A DNA stretch of 64,000 nt from JBCCTX01 sp964468435. Its GTDB lineage: Bacteria; Bacteroidota; Bacteroidia; J057. This document shows positions 35,569 to 44,879 of the stretch, one piece after another. Under the pieces are notes generated by a model. That model ran no database searches and had not been told where the DNA came from. It was given only the letters and a program-made list of their open reading frames with translations. The translations under genes were made by a program, and so were the position numbers. The stretch lies in assembly GCA_964468435.1 (NCBI GenBank), contig CAYXVE010000023.1, positions 1-64,000 of the forward strand, read 5' to 3'. Each line of letters opens with the position of its first letter. The stretch's first letter is position 1.

Positions 35569-37074
35569 CTATTCAGCCCACCATAGTTTTGTGAGTTTAT
35601 CATCTGTACCTCCATTTAGAGATGCACCAGATGCAACGTTTCCACCATTCAAAGAATATTCTGATTCTGGATAGCGAAGTCTAGTAGGTACCTGTCCATT
35701 ATTCTCAAAAATCGCATTAGGACTAGGCTTCATCAGTACCGGGAATCCAGTACGTCGGTATTCAGTCCATGCCTCAATCCCCTGACTGAATAATGCCTTC
35801 CACTTCTCTGTAAGGATCGTCTCTTTATCAGCTACCTTATCAGCCAAATAATCATCAGGCATCTCTAGGTTAAATTGTCCAAAAGAAGCCTCAATAGCCT
35901 GGGCCATGTATTCCTCAGCACTCAATCCCCCTGTATAATCTCCGTCCAGAGATGCTTCAGCCAGGATAAACAACAACTCGCTGTAGGTCATGATAAACAC
36001 TGGAGCTTTCTCCTGCGTGAAAAATGATCCAGGCCGGGAAGCGGTATTGATATATACACTAGCCAACGCCTCAGGAAGGCCGTTAGGGGCTCCCGTAAAC
36101 TTCCCCTCAAATTCACCTGTAAAAGCAGGTTCAGCATACACGGTTAATCTGGGATCGGTAGGAATACCTTCTCCATTTGTCATCTTTTCAATCATCAGAT
36201 CGCTAATTGACCAGTCTTCTCTACCATTAAATATCATAACCTCGTGCCAGGCATTGTTGTTGTTGTTGTTGAGCCGAGACTCGTGATACAATACTGCGAA
36301 ATCGTCGTTGCTGGTAAAGATGGGATACTGAGAAGCGTTTCCCATGATTTCACTGAATACGGCGCTCGCTTCTGCTGGCTTTTTGACGCCCATACGATTG
36401 GCCAGACGAAGTCTCAGGGAGTTGGCAAACTTTTTCCAGCTCAATATGTCGCTCTCAAACAAAATATCCCCTTTGATCGGATTTCCAGATTCATCCAGCA
36501 TATCGGAAGCCTCTTTCAATTTTGCGAGCATCTGAGTGTAAATCTGTTCCTGCGCAGTGTAAGCCGGAGCAAGATTACCATCAGATCCCTGAAGGGCCTC
36601 GTCATATGGGACTGCCCCCCAAGTATCAGTTACGATCGAGAATACATATTCTCTGAAAATCGTAGCTGCTGCTGCAAAGTTTGTGTTATAAAATGGATTT
36701 TCAGGATCACTGGTAATATCGATTACCTTTTGAAGATTGACTAAAGACTCATTGTAAAATCCTTTCCAATTATTATTACGCATAGATGCATCAGGATTGT
36801 AAGTATCTCCTTCATTGGTATATTGATTTCTTGCAAAATATTGTACCCATAGCATCCCTCCATCTAATCCCAGGCGTTGCAGTCTTGATCGATGTCCGTG
36901 TATCCGGTCTACCGCCTCCCTAACTGCATAAGGAAAGATCGTTTCGGGGGGAACAAGTTCTGGCTCATTGGGATTCGCATTGAGTTCTTCAAAATCATCG
37001 GTACAAGCCTGAAACAAGGTCGAACTCAATACCAAAAGCAATAGTGATATATATGTGAATCTAATTAATTTCAT
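35569..37074 (-). CDS. susD: SusD/RagB-family nutrient-binding lipoprotein
   Basis: 501 residues. Signal ends in LFQAC lipobox. The sequence follows the SusD-like_2 pattern: CTDDFEELNANPNEP at the start, AAAATIFREYVFSIVTDTWGAVPYDEALQ in the TPR-like helical core, and an RWPESEYSLNGGNV-like ending. An Asn run (NNNNN) encoded by a GTT repeat on the plus strand occurs near residue 270. SusD lids sit on the SusC barrel and capture oligosaccharides or peptides. 36 bp downstream of susC in the same operon. The class-2 SusD group includes many peptide-type transporters, but the ligand is not visible. The gene symbol is by homology only. Confidence 0.88.
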   Translation of the reverse strand: MKLIRFTYISLLLLVLSSTLFQACTDDFEELNANPNEPELVPPETIFPYAVREAVDRIHGHRSRLQRLGLDGGMLWVQYFARNQYTNEGDTYNPDASMRNNNWKGFYNESLVNLQKVIDITSDPENPFYNTNFAAAATIFREYVFSIVTDTWGAVPYDEALQGSDGNLAPAYTAQEQIYTQMLAKLKEASDMLDESGNPIKGDILFESDILSWKKFANSLRLRLANRMGVKKPAEASAVFSEIMGNASQYPIFTSNDDFAVLYHESRLNNNNNNAWHEVMIFNGREDWSISDLMIEKMTNGEGIPTDPRLTVYAEPAFTGEFEGKFTGAPNGLPEALASVYINTASRPGSFFTQEKAPVFIMTYSELLFILAEASLDGDYTGGLSAEEYMAQAIEASFGQFNLEMPDDYLADKVADKETILTEKWKALFSQGIEAWTEYRRTGFPVLMKPSPNAIFENNGQVPTRLRYPESEYSLNGGNVASGASLNGGTDDKLTKLWWAE

Positions 37075-37110
37075 GATAAGTATTATTTTGATAAAAGTAG
37101 ATGGGTGAGC

Positions 37111-40100
37111 TTAAAATTTAAGATTAAGGTTAAATCCTAAACTGCGGGTAGAAGGAAGCGTCGCGTAATTCAATGCCCCTACGAGATTCCCTCCGTAATA
37201 GCTAATTTCAGGATCAATCTGAGAATGCGTATTATACAGCATTGCTATATTTCTTCCCACAAAGGAAATACTTGCCCCTTTGATAAGTCGAGTCTTCGAT
37301 AGAATTCCGTTCGCAGCGAAAGTATATCCCACCCGAATCTCTCTTAGCTTGATAAAACTCGCATCGAAAATCGCGCCTTCATTTACCGAACGTACACTCA
37401 ACATCCGGGTAACAGACTTAGTAGGACGAACTACATCATTAGGAACATATACAGGATTTTCCTCCGATCCAATATTTTTTACTCCCTGCCCTATGACTCC
37501 CTCTTCACGCCCTATAGCAGTAATGGGATATATCCCCGTCTGCATGCCCGTCGAAGAACTCTCATCAGCGATCTGTCCTCCAATTTTTCCGTCAATCAAA
37601 GCACTTACAATAAATCCCTTCCATTTGAATGTATTCTGGATTCCTCCGGTGAACCTAGGCGTTACGTTTCCTAGTAGTTGTAAATCTCCTTTCACTTGAG
37701 GAATCCCATCTTCAAAGATGATCTGCCCTGCAAACTCTCCTTCTTCAACTCGCTTGTATGCACTCCCAAAGAAAGAACCATAGGGTTCTCCCACACGCGC
37801 CTCCAGACTTAATCCTCTCCGAGAGGTCAGTACAATTGTCTCCAGTTCATTTCCATTGGCATCTGTAAACAGTTTGTCTACAGAATTGATGTTTCTTGCA
37901 AAATTGAATGATATATCCCAGGAGAAACCATTGGACAACTGTATGGGGGTACCGTATAGTATAACCTCAACTCCTTTGTTCGTGATCTGTCCCGCATTGA
38001 TTAATTTACTGTCGTATCCTGTTGCTTTTGACACAGCAATATTAATAATCTGATCTATTGTTTGCTGGTTGTAATAAGTAACGTCCAATCCAATTCGAGC
38101 ATTCAGAAAGCGAAGGTCTGCGCCAAACTCATAGGAAGTAGTTTGCTCTGGCTTCAACTCATTGTTGGCAATGTTTACACTCTCTGAAAAAGTAGGTGTT
38201 GAAGCGTTCCAAGGGTCTCTAGGTTCAAAAGTCTGTAATAAACGATAGGGTTCTGTATCATTACCTACCTGTGCCCATCCGGCACGTACCTTTGCGTAAG
38301 TAAGAATGGGAGACTGCAACCCAATCATATCCGTAATGATGCCACTCAGTGAAAAAGAGGGATAGAAATAAGAATTATTTTCTACGGGTAAAGTACTTGA
38401 CCAGTCATTTCGCCCAGTTACATCTAGGAAAACATATCCTTTATATCCCAGACTTACAGCTCCAAACAAACTGTTTACTTCCTTTTCTTCGATCACACTT
38501 CGATTGGTATTCGTCGAGGCATTATTAGCCACATTGTACAGTCCATTGATCGTAACATCATTAACGGCTATGTAATTGCGTTTGAAGTAATTTGTCCTAT
38601 GAATACCCCCCAACTGAGCATTAATAGAAAAGTCGCCAAATCCCTTATCAAAGGTAAGAATGAAATCGGAATTGGTCTCCTGCCTCCTCAATACTTCCTC
38701 GCTAAAGGCCTCGGAACGCGTGTTAAAGCTTTTAGTACGCGCTTCCCTGAATATATTGACTCGTGTATCAGTCCAGAAATCTGTCCCTGAACGAAGCATA
38801 ATACTCAGAAAATCTGTAAGTTGATACGTTAACGCTATATTACCCAGGAAACGGTCTTTTTCATTGCTATTGGTGAGAAAATCTTGTTCGTAGAAACGGT
38901 TTCGGGCAAATGAATGTTGCCAGTTGGCATAAGGATATTCATCCCCTTCACGGGTAATATGTACATCCATGTAATCCCTCCAATCCTTTAACTTTCCCCA
39001 GTCATCGTGCCGGTGATGCCAGGTTTGCATTTCCCACATACCAGGCAACTGACGGTTATCAGATTCAGACTTTATATACTCTGTACTCACCTTTACATGT
39101 AGCTTATCGGTCAAATTGTATCCCGCATTCAGTCGAAAGTTATTTTTCGTAAAGTCATTGTTATAAAATATCCCTTTTTGATCAGTGCGCCCCATAGATA
39201 ATCGGAAACTTCCTTGATCGTTACTTCCAGCTAACGCTATATTATGTGTCATCATCTGACCTGTCTCCCAAAAGTTGGACCAACTATCTGGCGCAGGAAT
39301 CAGTGGTGCAACCTCTTCTCCTGACCACCATTGGCGTACCGACCTTCCGTCCATGGGAGCTCCCCAGCTCTCATCTACCCCTGCAGTACCGACCAATGGA
39401 TACCCATTTCCGTATGCGGACCGAAACTGATCGATCGCCAAGGGATCAGTAATCCCTCCATTTCTTCCATCTGCATACCAGGTTACATACCCATTACCTC
39501 CTCCATAAACATCTTGAAACTCCGGCACTACCAACGGATTATCCCATATCATATTCACATTGTATTCGATCCCTAATCCCTTAGCTCCTTTACCCGTTTT
39601 TGTGGTAATCAATATGACTCCATTTGCAGCTCTGGAACCATACAAGGCAGTTGCATTTGCTCCTTTCAGTACAGTCATAGACTCAATATTGTCTGGATTG
39701 AGGTCAGATATGCCGCCACCGTACACCGAATTGTCCCGGTTTCCGCCTATGGGTTTTGCAAAATCTCCCTCCATAGGTACCCCATCAATTACATACAGCG
39801 GCTGGTTGTTACCCAGGATTGAGGAATTTCCCCGAATAGTTACCTGAGATCCTCCTCCAACAGCACTAGAGCTATTTACCTGAATCCCCGCTACTCTTCC
39901 AGCTAAACCATTAACAGGATTGATGGACCGAGCTTCTGCCAGATCACTAGCATCCACCTCTTGTACAGCAAATCCCAACGATTTTCTTTCTCGTTCCAAC
40001 CCGAAAGCGGTTACTACCACTTCATCCAATGTTAAGTCAGAAGCAGTTAGAACAACAGATAGCTCGCGCTGAGATCCAATGGACACTTCTTGGGTCTCAT

Positions 40101-40341
40101 ATCCTATATAAGACACCATCAGGAACATGGAATCTCCAGGTACTGAAAGCGAAAACTTACCATCTAGATTAGTGAGTGCACCTTGTGTAGTGCCCTTGAT
40201 CATTACTGTGACTCCTGTCAGGGGATCTCCCCCTGAAGCGGACAATACGGTACCTGTTACTGCACGCTCCTGTCCTTTCACCCAGGTTAGCGCACTCAGT
40301 ATTACCGTAAAAATGATAATAGTTGAAAGCTTCTTCATCAT
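37111..40341 (-). CDS. susC: SusC/RagA-family TonB-linked outer membrane protein
   Basis: 1076 residues. Signal peptide, then the CarboxypepD_reg-like domain (AVTGTVLSASGGDPLTGVTVMIKG; 25-110), the TonB box/plug start (DEVVVTAFGLERERKSLGFAVQEVDA), plug with GVPMEGDFAKPIGG and NPDNIESMTVLKGANATALYGSRAANGVILITTK, and a large C-terminal barrel ending in LGFNLNLKF. It transports a substrate captured by SusD, energised by TonB. First gene of the minus-strand unit susC-susD-lipoprotein; the 615-bp upstream gap to tatC holds its promoter. No anti-sigma/ECF regulators are adjacent. Confidence 0.92.
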   Translation of the reverse strand: MMKKLSTIIIFTVILSALTWVKGQERAVTGTVLSASGGDPLTGVTVMIKGTTQGALTNLDGKFSLSVPGDSMFLMVSYIGYETQEVSIGSQRELSVVLTASDLTLDEVVVTAFGLERERKSLGFAVQEVDASDLAEARSINPVNGLAGRVAGIQVNSSSAVGGGSQVTIRGNSSILGNNQPLYVIDGVPMEGDFAKPIGGNRDNSVYGGGISDLNPDNIESMTVLKGANATALYGSRAANGVILITTKTGKGAKGLGIEYNVNMIWDNPLVVPEFQDVYGGGNGYVTWYADGRNGGITDPLAIDQFRSAYGNGYPLVGTAGVDESWGAPMDGRSVRQWWSGEEVAPLIPAPDSWSNFWETGQMMTHNIALAGSNDQGSFRLSMGRTDQKGIFYNNDFTKNNFRLNAGYNLTDKLHVKVSTEYIKSESDNRQLPGMWEMQTWHHRHDDWGKLKDWRDYMDVHITREGDEYPYANWQHSFARNRFYEQDFLTNSNEKDRFLGNIALTYQLTDFLSIMLRSGTDFWTDTRVNIFREARTKSFNTRSEAFSEEVLRRQETNSDFILTFDKGFGDFSINAQLGGIHRTNYFKRNYIAVNDVTINGLYNVANNASTNTNRSVIEEKEVNSLFGAVSLGYKGYVFLDVTGRNDWSSTLPVENNSYFYPSFSLSGIITDMIGLQSPILTYAKVRAGWAQVGNDTEPYRLLQTFEPRDPWNASTPTFSESVNIANNELKPEQTTSYEFGADLRFLNARIGLDVTYYNQQTIDQIINIAVSKATGYDSKLINAGQITNKGVEVILYGTPIQLSNGFSWDISFNFARNINSVDKLFTDANGNELETIVLTSRRGLSLEARVGEPYGSFFGSAYKRVEEGEFAGQIIFEDGIPQVKGDLQLLGNVTPRFTGGIQNTFKWKGFIVSALIDGKIGGQIADESSSTGMQTGIYPITAIGREEGVIGQGVKNIGSEENPVYVPNDVVRPTKSVTRMLSVRSVNEGAIFDASFIKLREIRVGYTFAANGILSKTRLIKGASISFVGRNIAMLYNTHSQIDPEISYYGGNLVGALNYATLPSTRSLGFNLNLKF

Positions 40342-40956
40342 GTTGTGCTTAAATGGTGTTGGCTAGAAAAGTGACGGTGTATTGTTAGTATTCAGATCAG
40401 TGTGTACAGGTGTTGTGTGTGTTAGTATACAGTGTTAACCGCCATTTCTAGCATTAAAATTGTTATCGTGTATTGAAGCAATTAAATAATATTTTCATAA
40501 AAAACCTAGCATTTTATTATCAAAATAATATAAAAATACCATTCGCAATACAATAATTATTTATTTATTCATTTATAGACTTATAAATATATCGTATAGC
40601 TTGTTATATTTCTATAACTACCAATATTTCATATTGGTTTCGAAAATTTACTAATTAAGCGACCTTTTATGATACTTAACACATTTTTTATAATATTTTT
40701 TCCCATAATCTTGATTAAACTAGCTTAAATGTCTCAGTTTTTATTAATTTTTAGATTTTTACTTACCATAAAATTCTATTTCTATTTATTTTCTCTCCAT
40801 TTTACTCACATCCTATGAAGATCAATTGATTTTACTAGCTATATCCATTTTTTGACCTTATGTAACTTTTTCCTTCATCTACATGTTTTTACAATAAAAT
40901 TTTATACGCAGTAGCAGAAAGCTTATTATATTGCATAAATAAAACTGATAGGTACC
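40342..40956. other. AT-rich divergent intergenic region (susC / tatC)
   Basis: 615 bp, largely A+T, between the divergent susC and tatC genes. It should hold the promoters of both. I see no coding frame or RNA. Long poly-A/T-rich runs occur at 40490-40720 and no strong palindromes. Confidence 0.55.
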
Positions 40957-41865
40957 GTGGGAATTATTTCAAATTTCAATCAATTCAGGAATAAGCAGGC
41001 AAAAGCTGAAAGCAATGGCCATGAAAATCCTGATGGGAATAAGCAGGAGAAAGAGATGAGTTTTCTAGAACATCTTGAGGAACTTCGCTGGCATTTGTTG
41101 AGGAGCTTAGCTTCTATCCTTATATTTGGGACTATTATCTTCCTGTTTATCGATTATGTAACGGATGAGATTATTTTCTATACGTTTGAGCCGAGTTTTC
41201 CGCTTCACAGGTGGCTTTGTAGCCTAAGGCCTTCTTTGTGTTTTGAAAAGATGCCGGTAGAATTTATCAACACCAAACCCTACGAGCAATTTTTGAAATC
41301 TATCACGATATCATTCGTAGGTGGATTTATACTGGCTTTTCCCTACTTTATATGGGAAATGTGGAGGTTTATCAAACCCGGCCTACATCCACATGAGCGC
41401 AAATATTTGAAAGGAACTGTTTTTTCCTCAAGCCTACTGTTTTTTGCGGGCGTTTTGTTTGCATATTATATTGTAGTACCCTTCGCTGCTCAGTTTTTGG
41501 CTACCTATCAGATATCTACCCAGGTCGAAAACAAGTGGACCTTCCAAGCAGTGATCGGTATGGTAACACGCCTTGTACTGGCGGGAGGAATTATGTTCGA
41601 ACTGCCCATTGTCGTATATTTTCTCTCCAAGGTAGGAATTGCCACTCCTCAGGGAATGCGCAAATACAGAAGACATGCCATTGTTGTACTTCTAATACTC
41701 TCTGCTATCATTACTCCGCCGGATGTAATGAGTCAGATTTTAATATTCATTCCATTATTTCTATTATACCAGCTTAGTATCTGGATCAGTGCTGTTGTTA
41801 ATAAGAAAAGAGAAGAAGAACTGGGAATGACTGATACGACAACTGAAGTTGAAAAAACACAATGA
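40957..41865 (+). CDS. tatC: Twin-arginine translocase subunit TatC
   Basis: 302 residues from a GTG at 40957, or 269 residues from the ATG at 41056 (MSFLEHLEELRWH), which matches the canonical TatC start and has AGGAGAAAG just upstream. About six membrane helices follow, with the conserved FLEHLEELR near the N terminus, FAYYIVVPFA and AIITPPDVMSQ. TatC recognises twin-arginine signals; at least two proteins in this window (the DUF1501 protein and the aminotransferase) carry such signals. No tatA/tatB is adjacent. The hydrophilic N-terminal extension (about 33 residues) is kept because its codon use looks coding, but this is uncertain. Confidence 0.92.
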   Translation: MGIISNFNQFRNKQAKAESNGHENPDGNKQEKEMSFLEHLEELRWHLLRSLASILIFGTIIFLFIDYVTDEIIFYTFEPSFPLHRWLCSLRPSLCFEKMPVEFINTKPYEQFLKSITISFVGGFILAFPYFIWEMWRFIKPGLHPHERKYLKGTVFSSSLLFFAGVLFAYYIVVPFAAQFLATYQISTQVENKWTFQAVIGMVTRLVLAGGIMFELPIVVYFLSKVGIATPQGMRKYRRHAIVVLLILSAIITPPDVMSQILIFIPLFLLYQLSIWISAVVNKKREEELGMTDTTTEVEKTQ

Positions 41866-41898
41866 TCTATTAAATTCTGTTTAGCACTAACTAGAAAG

Positions 41899-42966
41899 TT
41901 AGTCTACATCCTCATTGTAATCACTATCTTCGTTGAGGCTTTTAGCTTGTTGCTCAGCGCGTAGATCAAGATTTTCCTTTTCCAGCTCAGATAGTGCTTT
42001 ACGCATCCGGGTATCTGCGTCCATATTTTGCAACCTGTGGTAATCCATGATACCCAAATTACCCATTCTAAAAGCCTCTGATATAGCTCTGGGCACTTCT
42101 GACTCCGCTTGAATTAGCTTAGCTCGCATTTCTTCCACACGTGCACGGAAGAACTGTTCCTCAGCCACAGCTTCAGCTCTTTTTTCCTCAGCCTTTGCAC
42201 GAGCAACTTGTAATTCTGCACGTGCTTCTTCAGCCTTGAGCTTTGCACCTATGTTTTTACCAATATCTACATCTGAGATATCAATAGACAGTACCTCATA
42301 GGCCGTCCCTGCAGTCAACAATCCGTCGTTCAATATTCTGTCTGATACGATAGAAGGTTCCGCCATGATATTCTCATGTTTTTCTGCTGAACCTATAGCC
42401 CCTACTATGCCTTGACCGACACGAGCCTTGATCGTATCTTCACCAGCGCCTCCAACTAATTTATCTAAGTGAGCTCTAACCGTAATATCTGCCTTAATGA
42501 TCAGCTGAATTCCATCTTTGGCAACAGCCTCTATGGGTGGCGTCGTAATTACCCTTGTATTCACAGAGTCTTTTACAGCCTGCAAAACATCTCTTCCTGC
42601 CAGATCAATCGCAGCTGCCTGATCAAATGCAAGGGATATTCCTGCATTCTGAGCTGATATTAATGCATCTACAACGGTTGTTACATTACCATTTGCCAGA
42701 TAATGAGCCTCAAGTTTATTAAAAAGTACGTCTTTCAGATTTGCTTTATGAGCTTTGATCAGCTCATCAACAATGATTTTAGGCTGTACCCTTCTGAGAC
42801 GCATACCGACCAGTTGTGCTATACCTATCCTCACGCCGGAAAAGCGAGCGGCTATAAACAGGTTAATCGGAACAAAATAAAAGAGTGCTGCCAGCAGTAT
42901 AACTAGCAGAACTCCTCCCAGTATGATTAGTGTTGTAAATGTACTAAGCCAAACTATTGTCAACAT
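41899..42966 (-). CDS. floA: Flotillin-like protein FloA
   Basis: 355 residues. An N-terminal membrane hairpin region (ILGGVLLVILLAALFYFVPINLF; 15-40) precedes the SPFH domain (about 45-215: RVQPKIIVDELIKAHKANLKDV, VITTPPIEAVAKDGIQLIIKADITVRAHLDKLVGGAGEDTIKARVGQG). A long Glu/Ala coiled coil follows (DVDIGKNIGAKLKAEEARAEL...). Organises membrane microdomains. FloA genes are often paired with an NfeD-type gene; none is here. It is 45 bp downstream of a MarR gene, co-oriented, and may share its transcript. Ends convergently with tatC, 33 bp apart. Confidence 0.92.
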   Translation of the reverse strand: MLTIVWLSTFTTLIILGGVLLVILLAALFYFVPINLFIAARFSGVRIGIAQLVGMRLRRVQPKIIVDELIKAHKANLKDVLFNKLEAHYLANGNVTTVVDALISAQNAGISLAFDQAAAIDLAGRDVLQAVKDSVNTRVITTPPIEAVAKDGIQLIIKADITVRAHLDKLVGGAGEDTIKARVGQGIVGAIGSAEKHENIMAEPSIVSDRILNDGLLTAGTAYEVLSIDISDVDIGKNIGAKLKAEEARAELQVARAKAEEKRAEAVAEEQFFRARVEEMRAKLIQAESEVPRAISEAFRMGNLGIMDYHRLQNMDADTRMRKALSELEKENLDLRAEQQAKSLNEDSDYNEDVD

Positions 42967-43011
42967 ATATAGAAGATAATTCTTCTAATCTACGGATAAT
43001 CTGGCAATAGT

Positions 43012-43470
43012 TTACATCCCAGGTGTGGATAAATGACCCAAAATGATATTCAATCCTTTTAACATAGCACTGTATTCTTCGCCCTTCATTGCACTTTCGA
43101 CCACCTTTGCCAACCCATTGGTCGTATGCTCCAACTCATACAAAAGTTTCTTCGCATTGGGTGTAGGTTGTATGAAAATAACCCTCCGATCCTTTTTGGA
43201 ATTTTTGCGCTTGACCAATTTGCTTTTCTCAAGCTTGTCAATAATCGAAGTAAGCGTGCTGAGCTTGATGTTAAACTGTTCTCCCAGTTCCTTCATCTTC
43301 TTTTGCTCTTCATCATCCAGATACTTAAGAATCTCGATATCAGATTCTATTACATTGTAGCCGTCCAGTATGGACTGTCGCTTAGTATTGTAGGCAAGAA
43401 CAAGGTCGCTGATTACATCCCTGAGAGGATATTCCCCTGATTCAGGATGTATTTTTGTCGAAGTACTCAT
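43012..43470 (-). CDS. MarR-family regulator (copy 1)
   Basis: 152 residues with the winged helix-turn-helix (about 45-115): DEEQKKMKELGEQFNIKLSTLTSIIDKLEKSKLVKRKNSKKDRRVIF. The DRRV wing motif is typical of MarR. Dimerisation helices flank the domain. It is one of three related MarR genes within 2.4 kb. A 17-bp inverted repeat (43502-43518) lies 32 bp before its start and is a likely autoregulatory operator. It precedes floA on the same strand by 45 bp. The ligand is unknown. Confidence 0.88.
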   Translation of the reverse strand: MSTSTKIHPESGEYPLRDVISDLVLAYNTKRQSILDGYNVIESDIEILKYLDDEEQKKMKELGEQFNIKLSTLTSIIDKLEKSKLVKRKNSKKDRRVIFIQPTPNAKKLLYELEHTTNGLAKVVESAMKGEEYSAMLKGLNIILGHLSTPGM

Positions 43471-43501
43471 TTAATGTTTATTTTGGCGCTCTTACAATTA
43501 A

Positions 43502-43518
43502 AGACTATATAATAGTCT
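43502..43518. promoter_or_regulatory. Candidate MarR operator
   Basis: AGACTAT-ATA-ATAGTCT is a perfect 7+3+7 inverted repeat, 32 bp upstream of the MarR copy 1 start. Size and symmetry match known MarR dimers' sites, and the position would overlap a minus-strand promoter. Autoregulation is inferred. Confidence 0.5.
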
Positions 43519-43756
43519 AAAATTCATATTTTATGTAAAAATACAATTATTATTTGAATATTTAATGCTCGAGCAGGAAATTTATAACTTTTATATTAAA
43601 ACTCATAGTCTTACGCTTCCAAACACCATATAGTTGATCTTTTCATCAATTTTCAAATATAGTCAACCCTAAAAAATACATTTTGCCCCAGTGAAATAAT
43701 GTTTGAGGTATCATTGTTCGCATGAGATGAATATTCTGTATGTGACACTTCTTATA

Positions 43757-43771
43757 GTACAATAATTGTAC
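43757..43771. promoter_or_regulatory. Palindrome in the MarR gap
   Basis: GTACAAT-A-ATTGTAC, a perfect 7+1+7 inverted repeat, about 290 bp before MarR copy 1, followed by a T run (43773-43777). It may be an operator or a short hairpin. Confidence 0.35.
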
Positions 43772-44258
43772 CTTTTTATGCATCAAAGTTAAATATTTTA
43801 GTTCAAAACTACTTAATTGAATGTAAATATTTTTATATATAATTTTTCAGTTAATTATTTAATCTAATAATCTCATTTTGTGGCCATCCATAATATTCAA
43901 TACATCCTGTCAGCTTTATCGCAGTAAAGTGATCAGGTAAATAAAGGATCAGAGGTTCTGAACATTACGATTTAACCCTTCTGTCCCATGGGCAGCCCCT
44001 CTGTGCAACGCGCTATCAAGTATAAAAGAGATAGGTAAGTATCAAACCTATATTCACATAGCTATCGATCTTTCATCTAACCATATAGTAGTGCCTTACA
44101 GGAAGCACCATCAGGAGTACCTCTATTATTTCAGGCCCGTTGCACAACAGTCTGTACTGATAGAGCATATGCGCGATAAATGCACGAATATAGGGGGATA
44201 ACTTTGTATCTGATGTCATGTTGCTCCGCTAGAGTTGCCTGATCCTTAAATAAAAAAA

Positions 44259-44283
44259 GAGGAAGTCTCAAATTGACTTCCTC
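44259..44283. terminator. Bidirectional terminator-like hairpin
   Basis: GAGGAAGTC (44259-44267) pairs with GACTTCCTC (44275-44283) over a 7-nt loop; A7 precedes and T4 follows, so it can act on either strand. On the minus strand it would end the MarR copies 3-2 transcript. The stem matches the hairpin at 32424-32452. Confidence 0.7.
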
Positions 44284-44397
44284 TTTTCAAGTATTCATTT
44301 AGATGCACTGTGTACACAAACTTTCCAGATGTTACCCTGATGTTTTTCAGCAGCGGGGACTACTCATAAACGGAGATGTGCAACATCTTACGGTTTG

Positions 44398-44847
44398 CTA
44401 ACTGGACGACAGGCGAGTAAAAGTCTCCATTCCATTAACAAAGTGAATGAAAGTTTCTTCGTCGAAGCTATTTTTGAGCATTCCAACGACATCTTTGAGA
44501 TGTCCATTGTATTCTTCAAAGATTTCATGCCCTTTTTTGGTTGCTTCGAGATATACTACTCTTCTATCCTCCTTGGAATTGACCCGCTTAACGACTCTTC
44601 GCTTTTCGGCCTTATCGATCACACTTGTCAAGGTACTTAATTTAATGTTGAAGTGTTCTGATATCACCTTCATCTTTTGGGACCCATTTTCAATAATATA
44701 CTGGAGGATTTCCATCTCCTGACTGGAGATCTTATACTTGTCCATAATGTAGCGCTGTTCTTTCCTCAGTACATTATTTAGGGTAATAATGCTTTGTTCA
44801 AGCCGCTTGGCGTCTTTTACGTCAGGGGTTGGACCTGGTTTGTTCAT
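44398..44847 (-). CDS. MarR-family regulator (copy 2)
   Basis: 149 residues. Winged helix-turn-helix with GSQKMKVISEHFNIKLSTLTSVIDKAEKRRVVKRVNSKEDRRVVYLEATKKG. Very similar to copies 1 and 3 through the recognition helix, so binding-site specificity may overlap. It starts 32 bp after the stop of copy 3 on the same strand, so the two probably share a transcript. Physiological signal unknown. Confidence 0.88.
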   Translation of the reverse strand: MNKPGPTPDVKDAKRLEQSIITLNNVLRKEQRYIMDKYKISSQEMEILQYIIENGSQKMKVISEHFNIKLSTLTSVIDKAEKRRVVKRVNSKEDRRVVYLEATKKGHEIFEEYNGHLKDVVGMLKNSFDEETFIHFVNGMETFTRLSSS

Positions 44848-44879
44848 ATTAGAAGATGTTGTTAAAAGTGTACAAAAAA

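Larger units (their letters stand above)
43471..44397. other. Non-coding gap between MarR genes
   Basis: 927 bp, the longest gene-free stretch. No frame over 60 codons looks coding. It holds the operator-like palindromes at 43502 and 43757, a pair of distant inverted repeats at 44002 and 44138, and the hairpin at 44259. The middle (about 43880-44180) has higher GC than the flanks and could encode a small RNA, but no promoter/terminator pair is clear apart from the 44259 hairpin. Confidence 0.5.

Noticed and set aside
36254..36268. Run of five GTT triplets (Asn run) in SusD
   Set aside because: In-frame codon repeat within a normal SusD sequence; too short to suggest phase variation.
37280..37699. 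139-codon plus frame opposite susC
   Set aside because: Antisense shadow of the SusC barrel region with no recognisable motif.
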